A DNA stretch of 64,000 nt from Deltaproteobacteria bacterium (GCA_029261855.1 JAJDAN010000021.1:124001-188000); one strand, 5' to 3'. Positions 39,528-47,915 are shown, counted from the first letter of the stretch. Translations and numbers: made by a program. Notes: a model not told the origin generated them from the letters alone.

Positions 39528-39533
39528 ACTGTA
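39528..39533 (-). promoter_or_regulatory. -10 box ahead of beta-barrel gene
   Basis: TACAGT on the minus strand lies 9 bases before GTG 39518, the leaderless spacing seen elsewhere. If transcription starts here, any downstream GTG start (39446 or 39431) would have a leader of about 70-85 bases. Confidence 0.35.
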
Positions 39534-39551
39534 GCCACCGAAACGCCGACT

Positions 39552-41078
39552 TCAGTCGCGCCGACCCGGAACCTGCGCCGAGAGGTTCTCCGAGCGCTTC
39601 TCCGAAAGAGGCGCCGGGGGCGGAGACGGAGAGAGAACCGAGCCGATCGCGGCGATCGCGGCATTCAGCCCCAGACCGACCACGCCCACGTGCACCCCCA
39701 GCAATCGCGGCACGCCGCCGAGCGTCAAGCCGACGGCGAACAAGGTGCCGACGACCAGCCCGGCCAGGGTCGGGCCCGACCTCAATCGCCCCCAGTGCAA
39801 GGCCAGCAGAAACGCGGGCACGCACTGGATCAGGAGCTCCATCTTCAGCTCGATCAGTCGCCAGAGCGTGACGTCGCGCTGCAGCGCCAACGGGATCATG
39901 GCCAGCAACAGGATCGCCGCGATCGTCTTGCCGACTCGCGTCGTGCGCTCCTCGTTGCGCGGCAGACCGAGGAGGTCGTGGGCCACCAGGGCTCCAAGTG
40001 ACAGCAAGCAGGAATCGGCCGTCGACATGATGGCGGCGAGCGCGCCGAGGAAGACGAGCACGGCTCCCGCCATGGCCCACGGCCCGGCGGTCGCCCACTG
40101 GGACAACAACACGGGCATCACCGCGTCCGATGCGATGCCGGCATTCGGGTCGATCCGCGCGATGGCCGCGATTCCGATGAGCGTCACGACCAGGGTCGTG
40201 GCCAGAGGCATGAAGGTCATCAGCGCGAACGATTGCTGCAGGGCGCGGCTACTGCGCGCGGCGTAGATCCGCTGAATGGCCTGGGGATAGATGACACTCG
40301 CGAGTCCGAGCAGCGCGATCGTGCTGAACCAGTTCGCGCAGGTCGCAGCGTCGGGAATCGCGACCGCCGACGGACGAGCCTCCGCCACCGAGCGGCTCAC
40401 GGATTCGAGCCCCCCGGCCTCCCCGAGGATCCAGACGAGCAGGGTCGCGAGCCCGACCAGCATCAGGATGCCCTGAGCGCTGTCGGTCCAGGCGACGGCG
40501 CGCATGCCACCGAGAGTCTCGTACCCGAGGATCACGAGGGCGAGTCCGATCACCCCCGCCTCGAAGGGCACGGTGCCGCCCGTCACTTGCGCGGTGACGT
40601 GCCCCATCGCCCTGAGCTGGGCCAGCAGGAAGTTCGCCAGCGCGAGGGTCATCAACACGCCGACCGCGATTCGAAGCAGCTTTGACGCGTCCACGCCGCC
40701 GGGGGCAAAGCCCGGGGTGTCGCCGAAGCGATGACGCACCCAGTCTCCGGGGGTAACGAAACCACCGGACACCGCCGCCGCGCGCAGCTTCGGCGCCAGC
40801 GCGTGGAAGACCACGATGATCGACATCATGAAACCCGTCGCCATGATGAACGAGAAGCCGCTGGCGTAGGCGCGTCCCGGGTAGCCGAGCAGCGAGTTCC
40901 CGCTGTAGGCGGTGGCATACAGGGTCAGAAAGAGGACGAAGGTCCCGAGGTCGCGCCCAGCGAGGAAGTGATCCGACGGCGTTCCGTCCGCGCGAGCGCG
41001 ACGGGCGATCTCGGCCACCACCACCAGGAGGATCATGTAGAAGACGAGCGAGACGGTGCCCAGCTGCCCGAAGCTCAC
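39552..41078 (-). CDS. Sodium:solute symporter (SSS family)
   Basis: A 508-residue membrane symporter, about 13 hydrophobic helices, with SSS signatures such as ATAYSGNSLLGYPGRAY, GGMRAVAWTDSAQGILML and MSTADSCLLSLGALVAHDL (sodium-site Ser/Thr/Asp region). It should import a small solute, such as an organic acid, amino acid or pantothenate-like compound, with Na+. The GTG start at 41078 overlaps the stop of the small two-helix gene (GTGA). This pairing with a DUF3311-like small subunit is common in the PanF/MctP-like branch. The C-terminus is hydrophilic (LSEKRSENLSAQVPGRRD). Substrate not assignable. Confidence 0.9.
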   Translation of the reverse strand: MSFGQLGTVSLVFYMILLVVVAEIARRARADGTPSDHFLAGRDLGTFVLFLTLYATAYSGNSLLGYPGRAYASGFSFIMATGFMMSIIVVFHALAPKLRAAAVSGGFVTPGDWVRHRFGDTPGFAPGGVDASKLLRIAVGVLMTLALANFLLAQLRAMGHVTAQVTGGTVPFEAGVIGLALVILGYETLGGMRAVAWTDSAQGILMLVGLATLLVWILGEAGGLESVSRSVAEARPSAVAIPDAATCANWFSTIALLGLASVIYPQAIQRIYAARSSRALQQSFALMTFMPLATTLVVTLIGIAAIARIDPNAGIASDAVMPVLLSQWATAGPWAMAGAVLVFLGALAAIMSTADSCLLSLGALVAHDLLGLPRNEERTTRVGKTIAAILLLAMIPLALQRDVTLWRLIELKMELLIQCVPAFLLALHWGRLRSGPTLAGLVVGTLFAVGLTLGGVPRLLGVHVGVVGLGLNAAIAAIGSVLSPSPPPAPLSEKRSENLSAQVPGRRD

Positions 41079-41320
41079 GCGTCGCCCTCTACATCGCGCT
41101 CGCCCCTCGTCGGGACGGCTTCGTCGGGCATGTCGGCGAGCAGCCAGGCCACGCTGTTGAGGATCGCGACCCCGACGTAGCAGCCGAGAGCGACGGCGAC
41201 CCAGTCCGGCAGACCGAACACGTAGTGCGGCTCGCCGCCGGCGTCCCGGTACCACGGCACGGACACGAGGTACAGAACACCGATCACCCACAACAGCGCA
41301 GTCCGGACGCGGGCTCGCAT
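41075..41320 (-). CDS. DUF3311-like small membrane subunit of symporter
   Basis: An 81-residue protein with two hydrophobic helices (TALLWVIGVLYLVSVPWY and DWVAVALGCYVGVAILNSVAWLL) joined by a short polar loop, and an acidic tail. Small proteins of this type sit directly upstream of SSS symporters and are thought to aid assembly or stability. The GTGA overlap with the symporter supports that role. TAGAAC lies 6 bases before the ATG at 41320, a weak leaderless promoter. Confidence 0.82.
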   Translation of the reverse strand: MRARVRTALLWVIGVLYLVSVPWYRDAGGEPHYVFGLPDWVAVALGCYVGVAILNSVAWLLADMPDEAVPTRGERDVEGDA

Positions 41321-41349
41321 GCCGGGGTTCTAGCACGACCGCGGCCTGC

Positions 41350-41355
41350 TAGGGT
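41350..41355 (+). promoter_or_regulatory. Possible -10 box for DUF368 gene
   Basis: TAGGGT in the divergent gap (with TGC just before, extended -10 style) would give a leader of about 50 bases before the ATG at 41413. No good -35 is seen. Confidence 0.3.
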
Positions 41356-41412
41356 ATGCGCCGCTCGGGGCCCCCCTCCCCCGCAATGCACCGGACGAGA
41401 GGAGGAGCCGTC

Positions 41413-42459
41413 ATGAGCGATCCCGTCGCAACCGAGCCCGGGCCGAGTCGAGCCGCTGATTCGAGCCCCACGCCCCATGACGATCCCACCGGACACCTTT
41501 CACTGCCCATGCTCGGTCTGCGGGGCGCGATCGGCGGTCTGCTGATGGGCCTCGCGAACCTGGTACCCGGGATCAGCGGTGGCACCATGCTGCTGGCCGC
41601 CGGCGTCTACCCCGGATTCATTCGCGCCATCGCCGACATCACCACGCTGAAGCTCCGGCCGCGCGCGATCTTGCTGCTCGTTGCCATCGCCGGAACGGCG
41701 CTCGTGGGCATCCTGCTGCTCGCCGGCACGATGCGAAGTCTCGTCATCGAGCAGCGTTGGGTCATGTACAGCCTGTTCATCGGCCTGACCCTCGGCGGCG
41801 TCCCCCTCGTCTGGCGACTCGCGCGTCCGGCCAGCCCGGCGGTCTTCGCGGGCGCGGCCGCCGCCTTCGCGGGCATGGTCGCCATGCAGCTCGGGGTGGG
41901 CGGCAGTGCCGCCGGCGGCGAAGCCAGCACGACCTTCTTGCTGATGTCCGGTCTCGCAGGTGCGTCGGCGATGATCCTACCGGGCGTGAGCGGCGGCTAT
42001 CTACTGCTGCTGCTCGGCCAGTACGAGGTGATTCTCGGCGCCATCGACACCTTGAAGCAAGGCCTGCTCGGAGGGCCCGACTTCGCGCTCGTGCTCGAAT
42101 CGATGCACGTCGTCGTGCCGGTCGGCATCGGCGTCGTAGTCGGGATCGTGGGGGTATCGAACCTGCTTCGCTGGCTCCTCGATCGCTTCGAGAAGGCCAC
42201 CCTCGGGGCTCTGCTGGGCCTCTTGTTCGGCGCCGTGGTGGGGCTGTGGCCGTTCCAGGCGCCGGTGCCCCCGCAGCCGGGGGACGTCATCGAGGGCCAG
42301 GTCGTGACCCGGGAGAACGTGGCCGAGATCAAGATCGAAGACTGGCAGCTCGTCGGCTTCGACCCGACCGCCGGCCAGGCAGCGGGCGCATTGGCCCTCG
42401 TGAGCCTCGGGATCGCGACGACGGCTCTGGTCGCACGGCTGGGCGGCGGAAAGGACTGA
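41413..42459 (+). CDS. DUF368 undecaprenyl-phosphate translocase (PopT family)
   Basis: A polytopic membrane protein of 348 residues with the two family hallmarks LVPGISGGTM and ILPGVSGGYLL, one in each half. DUF368 proteins (PopT) return undecaprenyl phosphate from the outer to the inner leaflet of the cytoplasmic membrane, recycling the lipid carrier for peptidoglycan and surface glycans. About nine hydrophobic stretches are seen; the N-terminal 40 residues are polar and not conserved. ATG 41413 has a strong ribosome site (GAGGAG). A periplasmic-type loop (PQPGDVIEGQVVTRENVAE) precedes the last helix. Confidence 0.9.
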   Translation: MSDPVATEPGPSRAADSSPTPHDDPTGHLSLPMLGLRGAIGGLLMGLANLVPGISGGTMLLAAGVYPGFIRAIADITTLKLRPRAILLLVAIAGTALVGILLLAGTMRSLVIEQRWVMYSLFIGLTLGGVPLVWRLARPASPAVFAGAAAAFAGMVAMQLGVGGSAAGGEASTTFLLMSGLAGASAMILPGVSGGYLLLLLGQYEVILGAIDTLKQGLLGGPDFALVLESMHVVVPVGIGVVVGIVGVSNLLRWLLDRFEKATLGALLGLLFGAVVGLWPFQAPVPPQPGDVIEGQVVTRENVAEIKIEDWQLVGFDPTAGQAAGALALVSLGIATTALVARLGGGKD

Positions 42460-42573
42460 TCCCAATCCGGGAAGCGCGCTTCCCTGCCGGGCCTTTGCAG
42501 GCGTCCGCGACGACCGGCAGCGGTGGGCCCCAAGCCCGCGGGCCACGGACCGGAAAGGGCCCAGCCGGGTGGG

Positions 42574-42589
42574 TCGCACGCTTCTTGCA
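42574..42589 (+). promoter_or_regulatory. Sigma-54-like -24/-12 element (imperfect)
   Basis: TCGCACG-N4-TTGCA fits the sigma-54 consensus TGGCACG-N4-TTGCA except for the first G of the important GG pair. The expected start site, about 12 bases after the -12 GC, falls at the GTG of a 28-codon reading frame at 42602. It may be chance, but a sigma-54 activator is encoded at 21514. Confidence 0.25.
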
Positions 42590-42601
42590 CAGTTCTCGTG
42601 C

Positions 42602-42688
42602 GTGACGCGAGACTGGCGACAGGGGATCGGCTTTCTGGTGGGCTTCTGGCTCGCCCTTCACCTGCTGCTGCCGCTGGTGTCTCGCTGA
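42602..42688 (+). CDS. Possible 28-residue single-helix membrane microprotein
   Basis: A short frame starting GTG encodes MTRDWRQGIGFLVG followed by FWLALHLLLPLVSR: a charged N-terminus then one hydrophobic helix, the layout of a small inner-membrane protein. It overlaps the rluB 3' end on the opposite strand by 31 bases. There is no ribosome site. The only support is composition and the sigma-54-like element just upstream. It could well be noise. Confidence 0.22.
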   Translation: MTRDWRQGIGFLVGFWLALHLLLPLVSR

Positions 42689-43689
42689 GATCCGCGCGGG
42701 ACCCTCTTCCGGGTCCCGGGCTTCCCGGTCCCTGACTTCCGGGTCGCCGGCTTCTGGGTTGCTGGCTTCTGGGTCTCTGAATTCCAGGTCTCTGGTCTTC
42801 GGGTTCCGGGCTTTCGCGTCCCGGGCTTCCGGCTCCTGGGCCGCTTCGCCTGGAGGTTTCGCGCGTGCTCGTGCAGCGCCTCGACCTCTGCGGACTCGAG
42901 CACCCGGGCCTTGCCCCGCGCGAGCTTGCCGAGTCGCAACGGACCCATACGGATGCGCACGAGCTTCTTGACCGGACGGCCCACTGCGAGCAGGCTGCGT
43001 CGGATCTGACGATTGCGCCCCTCGACGAGGACCAGCGAGAACACCGTCGTCTGCGCCTTCGCGTCGTAGACGATGCGACCGACCTTCCCGGGTGCGGTCC
43101 GTCCCTCTTCCAGGACGACACCGTTCTCCAGCGCGCCTTTGACCCGGGCATCCACCTCACCCTTCACGGTGACCTGGTACTCACGCTCGCTGCCGAGTGA
43201 CGGGTGCAACAGCGCGTGGGTCAGTGCGCCGTCGTTCGTCATGAGCACGAGCCCGGTGCTCTCGTAGTCGAGGCGTCCCACCGGGTGCAGGCGCGGTATG
43301 CGATCCGGCAGCAGTGAGACGACCGTGGGGCGACCTTGTGGGTCGTGCAGGGTCGTGACGACGCCGGCGGGCTTGTGCGCCATCCAGTAGGCGAGCGGCT
43401 CTCGCGCGAGTCGCTCGCCGTCGACCTCGACGACGTCCCGCCGCGGATCCGCAGAATCTCCGAGCTTGGCGACATTGCCGTTGACGGTGACGCGTCCGGT
43501 GCGCAGGAACTCTTCGGCACCTCGGCGCGACCCCAACCCGGCCGCCGACAGCAGCTTCTGGAGACGTACGGGACCGCCGGCGTTCGCGATGTCCGGCTCG
43601 CGGCTGTCCGCGACGTCCGGTTCGGACGCCGATCGACCGGACCGGGACCGACCGCGACGTTGATGACGGGGAGACTTTCCGTGGGGCAT
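42658..43689 (-). CDS. rluB: RsuA/RluB-family rRNA pseudouridine synthase with pentapeptide-repeat tail
   Basis: A 343-residue pseudouridine synthase. It has an S4 RNA-binding domain (RLQKLLSAAGLGSRRGAEEFL, residues about 41-90), the catalytic domain with the Asp motif GRLDYESTGLVL, then GRNRQIRRSLLAVG. It most resembles RluB, which modifies 23S rRNA; RsuA or RluE specificity cannot be excluded. Both ends are extended: a basic N-terminus (HGKSPRHQRRGRSRSGRS) and a C-terminal tail built of nine PGTRK-like pentapeptides encoded by 15-base repeats. Basic tails may increase RNA affinity. The ATG at 43689 lies 9 bases after scpB; its -10-like TAGGCT includes the scpB stop codon. Confidence 0.9.
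   Translation of the reverse strand: MPHGKSPRHQRRGRSRSGRSASEPDVADSREPDIANAGGPVRLQKLLSAAGLGSRRGAEEFLRTGRVTVNGNVAKLGDSADPRRDVVEVDGERLAREPLAYWMAHKPAGVVTTLHDPQGRPTVVSLLPDRIPRLHPVGRLDYESTGLVLMTNDGALTHALLHPSLGSEREYQVTVKGEVDARVKGALENGVVLEEGRTAPGKVGRIVYDAKAQTTVFSLVLVEGRNRQIRRSLLAVGRPVKKLVRIRMGPLRLGKLARGKARVLESAEVEALHEHARNLQAKRPRSRKPGTRKPGTRRPETWNSETQKPATQKPATRKSGTGKPGTRKRVPRGSQRDTSGSSR
42706..42840. repeat. Nine 15-base tandem repeats in rluB tail
   Basis: Nine contiguous degenerate 15-base units (consensus on the plus strand CTTCCGGGTCCCGGG) encode the peptides PRSRK, PGTRK, PGTRR, PETWN, SETQK, PATQK, PATRK, SGTGK and PGTRK. Unit length is a multiple of three, so copy number can change without frameshift. 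Confidence 0.85.
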
Positions 43690-43695
43690 GGGACG

Positions 43696-43701
43696 AGCCT
43701 A
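43696..43701 (-). promoter_or_regulatory. -10 box for rluB overlapping the scpB stop
   Basis: TAGGCT on the minus strand begins with the scpB TAG stop codon and lies 6 bases before the rluB ATG. It matches the leaderless pattern, giving rluB a possible promoter separate from scpAB. Confidence 0.35.
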
Positions 43702-44547
43702 GCGTTCCGGGTCTCCGGACTCTTCTCGGGACGCTGAATCCGGCGGCTCGACGATCTCCGGCGGCTCCCAGTCTTCCAGCGAGCCCTCGGTGGTGTCCTC
43801 TTCGCCCGCCTCGTCCTCATCGAGCACCGCGGCGACGTCCGCATCCTCGGCGGCAGCCTGCAGGTCGACGGGGTCCTCTGCGTCCTCTCCGGCGATCTCC
43901 GGCTCGGTCCCGATCTCGGCCTCGGACGCCGGGGTTTCCGTCGGCGCTTCCTCGGCGGACGTGTCTTCCACGTCTCCGTCGGTCTGACCGGGCAACGCCA
44001 CCCCGCGCTGATCGGCCAGGTCCTTCAGCTCGCGCAGGCTCGGGAGGTTCTTGATCGATTCGAGTCCGAAGACCTCCAGGAAGCGCCGCGTCGTGGCGTA
44101 CAGCATGGGCCGACCCGGCACCTCTCGGTGCCCGGCAATCCGGATCAGGCGGCGATCGAGCAGACCCTTGAGCACCGCACCGCCGTCGACACCCCGGATG
44201 TCCTCGATCTCGGCGCGCGTGACCGGCTGCTTGTAGGCGATGATCGACAGCGAATCGAGGGCGGCGCGCGACAGGCGTAGGGGGCGCTGCTTCTGCAGCT
44301 GCTGCAGGTAGCCCGAGAACTCGGCGCGGGTGCGGACCTGGTAGCCGCCGGCCACCTCCCAGATCTCGAAGGCGCGGTCCTGTTCCTGGTACTCGGTATT
44401 GAGCTCGTTGACGAGATCCTTGGCGTCACCTGGCTTGCAGCCGGGCACGATCTCGGCGAGGCGCGCCGGCGAGATCGGTTCCGGCGCGGCGAGTACGAGG
44501 GCCTCGACGATTCGACGTTGTTCGCTCCGGTCCATGGCTTGCCTCAC
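43699..44547 (-). CDS. scpB: Segregation and condensation protein B
   Basis: ScpB, a kleisin-associated subunit of the SMC-ScpAB condensin that compacts and segregates chromosomes. Two winged-helix domains occupy residues about 1-180 (IVEALVLAAPEPISPARLAEIV; DSLSIIAYKQPVTRAEIEDIRGVD; GHREVPGRPMLYATTRRFLEVFGL). The remaining about 95 residues form a very acidic, low-complexity tail rich in Glu, Asp and Ala, longer than usual. GTG 44547 overlaps the scpA stop (GTGA); ATG 44535 is an alternative. Confidence 0.95.
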   Translation of the reverse strand: MRQAMDRSEQRRIVEALVLAAPEPISPARLAEIVPGCKPGDAKDLVNELNTEYQEQDRAFEIWEVAGGYQVRTRAEFSGYLQQLQKQRPLRLSRAALDSLSIIAYKQPVTRAEIEDIRGVDGGAVLKGLLDRRLIRIAGHREVPGRPMLYATTRRFLEVFGLESIKNLPSLRELKDLADQRGVALPGQTDGDVEDTSAEEAPTETPASEAEIGTEPEIAGEDAEDPVDLQAAAEDADVAAVLDEDEAGEEDTTEGSLEDWEPPEIVEPPDSASREESGDPER

Positions 44548-45419
44548 ATCAGCTCGGAGATGCGCTCGCGCCAGTGCACGCCGCCATCGCTCTCGATGCC
44601 AGTCGCACGGCGCAGTCGGATGGGACCCTCGGGCGCTCCGGACTCGCCAACGCCCTGGTAGATGTGCGTGGCGGCCAGCCGGGCCAGCTCGAGGATCGCG
44701 AGGAAGGTCGCGATGATCAGAGGGCGCGTCGGCAGCGAGCCGGCCTCGTCCCCCCCGCTCTCGAACAGACGGTTGAACTCGATGGAATCCGTTTGCTCCA
44801 GGCTCTCCATCACGAAGAGCATCCGGTCGCGCACGGACACCACCTCACTCTCCACTTCGTGGACGGCCGAAGCCCGGGCGGTGTCCAGAACGACGCGGAA
44901 GGCGTCGATCAGCTCGAACAGCCCCACCTCGAGTTCGCGTTCGCCCTCGGGCACCGGCTCGAGGCCGAGGCTGCGGGCCTCGAACACGTCGCGTCCCAGC
45001 AGACGCCGCTTCGACAGCGCTTCGGCGACCTCCTTGTAGCGCTCGTACTCGAGCAGCCGCGCAATCAGCTCGGCACGCGGGTCGATGCCCTCGCCTTCGT
45101 CCTCTTCGGACTCGATGGGCAGCAGCATCCGCGACTTGATCAGCGCCAGGGTCGCGGCCATCACCAGATACTCACCCGCGACATCGAGGTTCAGGTCGCG
45201 CATCAGCCGCAGGTACTCGAGGTACTGGGTGCTGATCTGCGCGATGGGAATATCGGTGATCTCGACCTCATTCTGCCGGATCAAATGCAGCAGCAGATCG
45301 AGGGGCCCCTCGAAGACGGGCAGCTTGACCGCATAGCCTTCCCCGTCCCGGAGATCGCTGTCCGACAGGAACCCGCCGGGCCCGCTGTCTCCTGTCTCGC
45401 CGATCTCGGTCAAACTCAA
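44544..45419 (-). CDS. scpA: Segregation and condensation protein A (kleisin)
   Basis: ScpA bridges the SMC heads and recruits ScpB. The kleisin N-terminal motif YAVKLPVFEGPLDLLLHLIR and EVEITDIPIAQISTQYLEYL are clear. The middle is charged, and the C-terminal winged helix (PLIIATFLAILELARLAATH) binds the SMC head. No ATG lies upstream in frame. TTG 45419, with GGGGGA 5 bases ahead, is the best start, giving 291 residues; TTG 45413 is an alternative. A 124-base gap with GC-rich repeats separates it from the upstream nucleotidyltransferase, so a promoter may lie there. Confidence 0.93.
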   Translation of the reverse strand: MSLTEIGETGDSGPGGFLSDSDLRDGEGYAVKLPVFEGPLDLLLHLIRQNEVEITDIPIAQISTQYLEYLRLMRDLNLDVAGEYLVMAATLALIKSRMLLPIESEEDEGEGIDPRAELIARLLEYERYKEVAEALSKRRLLGRDVFEARSLGLEPVPEGERELEVGLFELIDAFRVVLDTARASAVHEVESEVVSVRDRMLFVMESLEQTDSIEFNRLFESGGDEAGSLPTRPLIIATFLAILELARLAATHIYQGVGESGAPEGPIRLRRATGIESDGGVHWRERISELM

Positions 45420-45543
45420 TTCGATCCCCCGGCGCCCCGGCGCCGGCCGGTGCGGAGCGATGTGTAGCCAGGCATCGATGTCGTTGGGGGGGAGGACCGC
45501 GCGCCCCGAAGTATGGGAGATCGCCCGCGGGCCTGCCAGCGGA

Positions 45544-46953
45544 TCACGCCCCGGGCTTTCGGGAAGGAGGCTTCCTGGTGGAGGGCTTGGCGGAATGCGG
45601 CTTGCTGGAACGAGGCTTCTTGGCCTTCGATCGACCTGCCTTCTTCGTGCGCTTGCGCGGCATCGCACGCGGACGAGCCACCTCGTGGGCCAGTGCCAGG
45701 GCCTCTTCACGGTTGGCCACGGCTCCGTCGAGGAACGCCTGCCGGATACTGGCCAGGGCATGGCCGACGGCAGGCCCCGACAGCCCGATGGCCGTGAGAT
45801 CGTTGCCGCTCACCGGTGCCCGCCGGGAGCGGTCCTCGGCCGCCCAGCGCACGATCCGTCGCCGCACGGGTGTCGGTGCCCAGGCATGCAAGGCATAGAG
45901 CTCTTCTTCGTGGATTCCCGAAAGCAGCGCGTCCACGGCGCCTCGCCCCCGGGCCGCGGCCAGCACGCCCACCAGCGCCTTGGGTCCCGACGGGAATCCC
46001 GCCAGCCGGTCCGTCCATTCGCCCCGCACCGAGAGCCGCTCGAGCACCCGCCTGCGCAGACTCGATGGCAGCGGCGCCAGCCAGACGGCCAGGCCCGCAG
46101 CACCCAGCCGGAAGCGCGGTCCGCGCCACGGCGGCTCCGCGAACGAGCGGCCCAGGCGTCGCACCGGAGCTGCGGCTTCCGGGGGTAGCCCCAGGCCCGG
46201 CTCGAGCACCGTGAGGACGTGCCATTCGTCGAGCTTGCGAAGGGCGTCCACGGGGTCGAGTCCGCGGACCGCATCGTCGAACAGCTTCTCGAACTCACGC
46301 CGCAGACGATCACCGCTGACCGCCCCGAAGGCGCCGTCGCGCAGGGCGTCGCGCAGGAATCCGCGCGAGCGACGAGACAAGAACAAGCCGAGGCGCGGGC
46401 CCAGGCGAGCGGCGCGCAGCGCCCGGGTCGGGTCGTCGTGGAAGGAGCGGTCGTGCAGGACGTGCAGGCGCTTGCGCGCGAGATCCTCGACACCGCCGAA
46501 GGGGTCGATCACGTCGACCGCGGCGCGCCCTCGCACGAGCGGAAGCGCGAGGGCATTCACCGAGAAGTCGCGGCGGGCAAGATCTTCTTCGAGGGTCCCG
46601 GGCTCGACCTTCGGCAACGCGCCGGGGTGGCGGTACTCCTCGGTGCGGGCCGTCGCCAGGTCGAGACTGGCTTCGGGCGTGGACACGCGCACCGTCCCGA
46701 AGCGATCGTAGACCTCGACACGCGCGCGTCGCGGAGCTGCCAAGCGCGCGAGGCGCTCGGCATCGAGACGGCCCTTCGGCTCGAAGAGCAGGTCCACGTC
46801 TCGAACGGGGCGACCGATCAACAGGTCGCGCACGGGTCCCCCCACCAGATAGAGCGACGCTTCCTGTTCCGACGCGCGACGGACGAACGCCTGGACGAGC
46901 GGCACGGTCTCGGGAGGCAGCGACGCGAGAATCTCGTCGTTGGTGAAGCTCAA
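45544..46953 (-). CDS. Class II tRNA/poly(A) nucleotidyltransferase with Lys/Pro-rich tail
   Basis: A 469-residue class II nucleotidyltransferase. The head shows LYLVGGPVRDLLIGRPVRDVDLLFE (metal Asp pair), RRDFSVNALALPL and DDPTRALRAARLG. There is no HD domain, unlike the paralogue at 32831. The C-terminus is a basic repeat-like tail (KKPRSSKPHSAKPSTRKP). In several deltaproteobacteria and deep lineages CC-addition and A-addition are split between two such enzymes, so this pair may share CCA synthesis; poly(A) polymerase activity is the alternative. The TTG start at 46953 overlaps the xerD stop (TTGA). Confidence 0.9.
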   Translation of the reverse strand: MSFTNDEILASLPPETVPLVQAFVRRASEQEASLYLVGGPVRDLLIGRPVRDVDLLFEPKGRLDAERLARLAAPRRARVEVYDRFGTVRVSTPEASLDLATARTEEYRHPGALPKVEPGTLEEDLARRDFSVNALALPLVRGRAAVDVIDPFGGVEDLARKRLHVLHDRSFHDDPTRALRAARLGPRLGLFLSRRSRGFLRDALRDGAFGAVSGDRLRREFEKLFDDAVRGLDPVDALRKLDEWHVLTVLEPGLGLPPEAAAPVRRLGRSFAEPPWRGPRFRLGAAGLAVWLAPLPSSLRRRVLERLSVRGEWTDRLAGFPSGPKALVGVLAAARGRGAVDALLSGIHEEELYALHAWAPTPVRRRIVRWAAEDRSRRAPVSGNDLTAIGLSGPAVGHALASIRQAFLDGAVANREEALALAHEVARPRAMPRKRTKKAGRSKAKKPRSSKPHSAKPSTRKPPSRKPGA

Positions 46954-47915
46954 CGCCGACCTCGGCCAGGACCCTTACCTGGGCCTGCGCCCCGCCCCTG
47001 ACCCCGGGGATGTCGCTCGTCCACGGTGTCGCGCAGGCGCGCACGGCTCACGTGCGTATAGATCTGTGTGGTCGCGAGGTCCGTGTGCCCGAGCATCGCC
47101 TGGATCGAGCGCAGGTCCGCACCGCCATCGAGCAGGTCCGTCGCAAACGCGTGGCGCAGCACGTGAGGCGACACGCGCTCGCGCGGAATGCCCGCCTTGA
47201 CGGCGAGCTTCCGGATCAGCGCGAAGAAATTCTGGCGCGTCATCGGTCCGCCTCGACGCGTCAGGAACAGGGCGTGCGTGACGTCCGGCCGCGAACCGAG
47301 CAGGACGTCGCGGGCTTCCTCCAGGTAACGGTCGATGGCGGCGATCGCCGGATCGCCGAGGGGGACGACGCGCTCCTTCTCTCCCTTACCCGTCACCCGC
47401 AGCAGACCGCCACGCGCGTCCAGGGCAGACAGCTGCAGGCCGACCAGCTCGCTGACCCGTAGACCCGCGCCGTACAGCACCTCGAGCATCGCTCGGTCGC
47501 GTAGACCGAGGGGCGTCCCCTCGTCTGTGGCCCCGATCAGCGCCTCGGTCTCGTCGGGGCGCAGGGTGCGCGGAAGCGGCGCCGTCACCCGGGGCGCTCC
47601 GATCCCGTCCATGGCGTCGTGGTCGATCCACTTCTCCTGCGTGGCGTACAGCAGTAGACGCCGCACCGCGACGAGCGCCCGGGCCCGGCTGCGCGCGCCC
47701 TGCCCGCGCTTCTCGAGGTCATGCAGGAAGCCCGAGACGTGCTGCCGTTGCACCTGGGATAGATGACTGACGCCCTGGCCCGCGACGCTCTCGGCGAACA
47801 GCGCCAGATCGCGCGAGTAGGCCTCGACGGTGTTCCGTGCGAGGCCGCGCAGCGCCGTCGCGTGGCCCAGGAAGTTGTCGATCGCCGCAGATAGCTCGGC
47901 TTCGGGGTCAGGCAC
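46950..47915 (-). CDS. xerD: Tyrosine recombinase XerC/XerD
   Basis: A 321-residue tyrosine recombinase for chromosome dimer resolution at dif. The SAM-like core-binding domain (YSRDLALFAESV, residues about 15-105) is followed by a catalytic domain with Arg in GAGLRVSELVGL, Lys in KGEKERVVPLG, His-x-x-Arg in SPHVLRHAFATDLL, His in LGHTDLATTQ and nucleophile Tyr in IYTHVSR. It is XerD-like by sequence; it is the only Xer gene here. GTG 47915 is chosen because it overlaps the glnD stop by 8 bases. A basic Gly/Arg tail (GQGRGAGPGKGPGRGRR) is appended. Confidence 0.93.
   Translation of the reverse strand: MPDPEAELSAAIDNFLGHATALRGLARNTVEAYSRDLALFAESVAGQGVSHLSQVQRQHVSGFLHDLEKRGQGARSRARALVAVRRLLLYATQEKWIDHDAMDGIGAPRVTAPLPRTLRPDETEALIGATDEGTPLGLRDRAMLEVLYGAGLRVSELVGLQLSALDARGGLLRVTGKGEKERVVPLGDPAIAAIDRYLEEARDVLLGSRPDVTHALFLTRRGGPMTRQNFFALIRKLAVKAGIPRERVSPHVLRHAFATDLLDGGADLRSIQAMLGHTDLATTQIYTHVSRARLRDTVDERHPRGQGRGAGPGKGPGRGRR

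Noticed and set aside
36486-40001. 1171-codon open frame on the plus strand
   Set aside because: It spans three convincing minus-strand genes (M3 peptidase, beta-barrel protein, symporter) in antisense and has no recognisable domain; high GC content keeps it free of stops.
42706-42840. Regular repeats that might suggest a CRISPR array
   Set aside because: The units are contiguous 15-mers without spacers and are in frame inside rluB.
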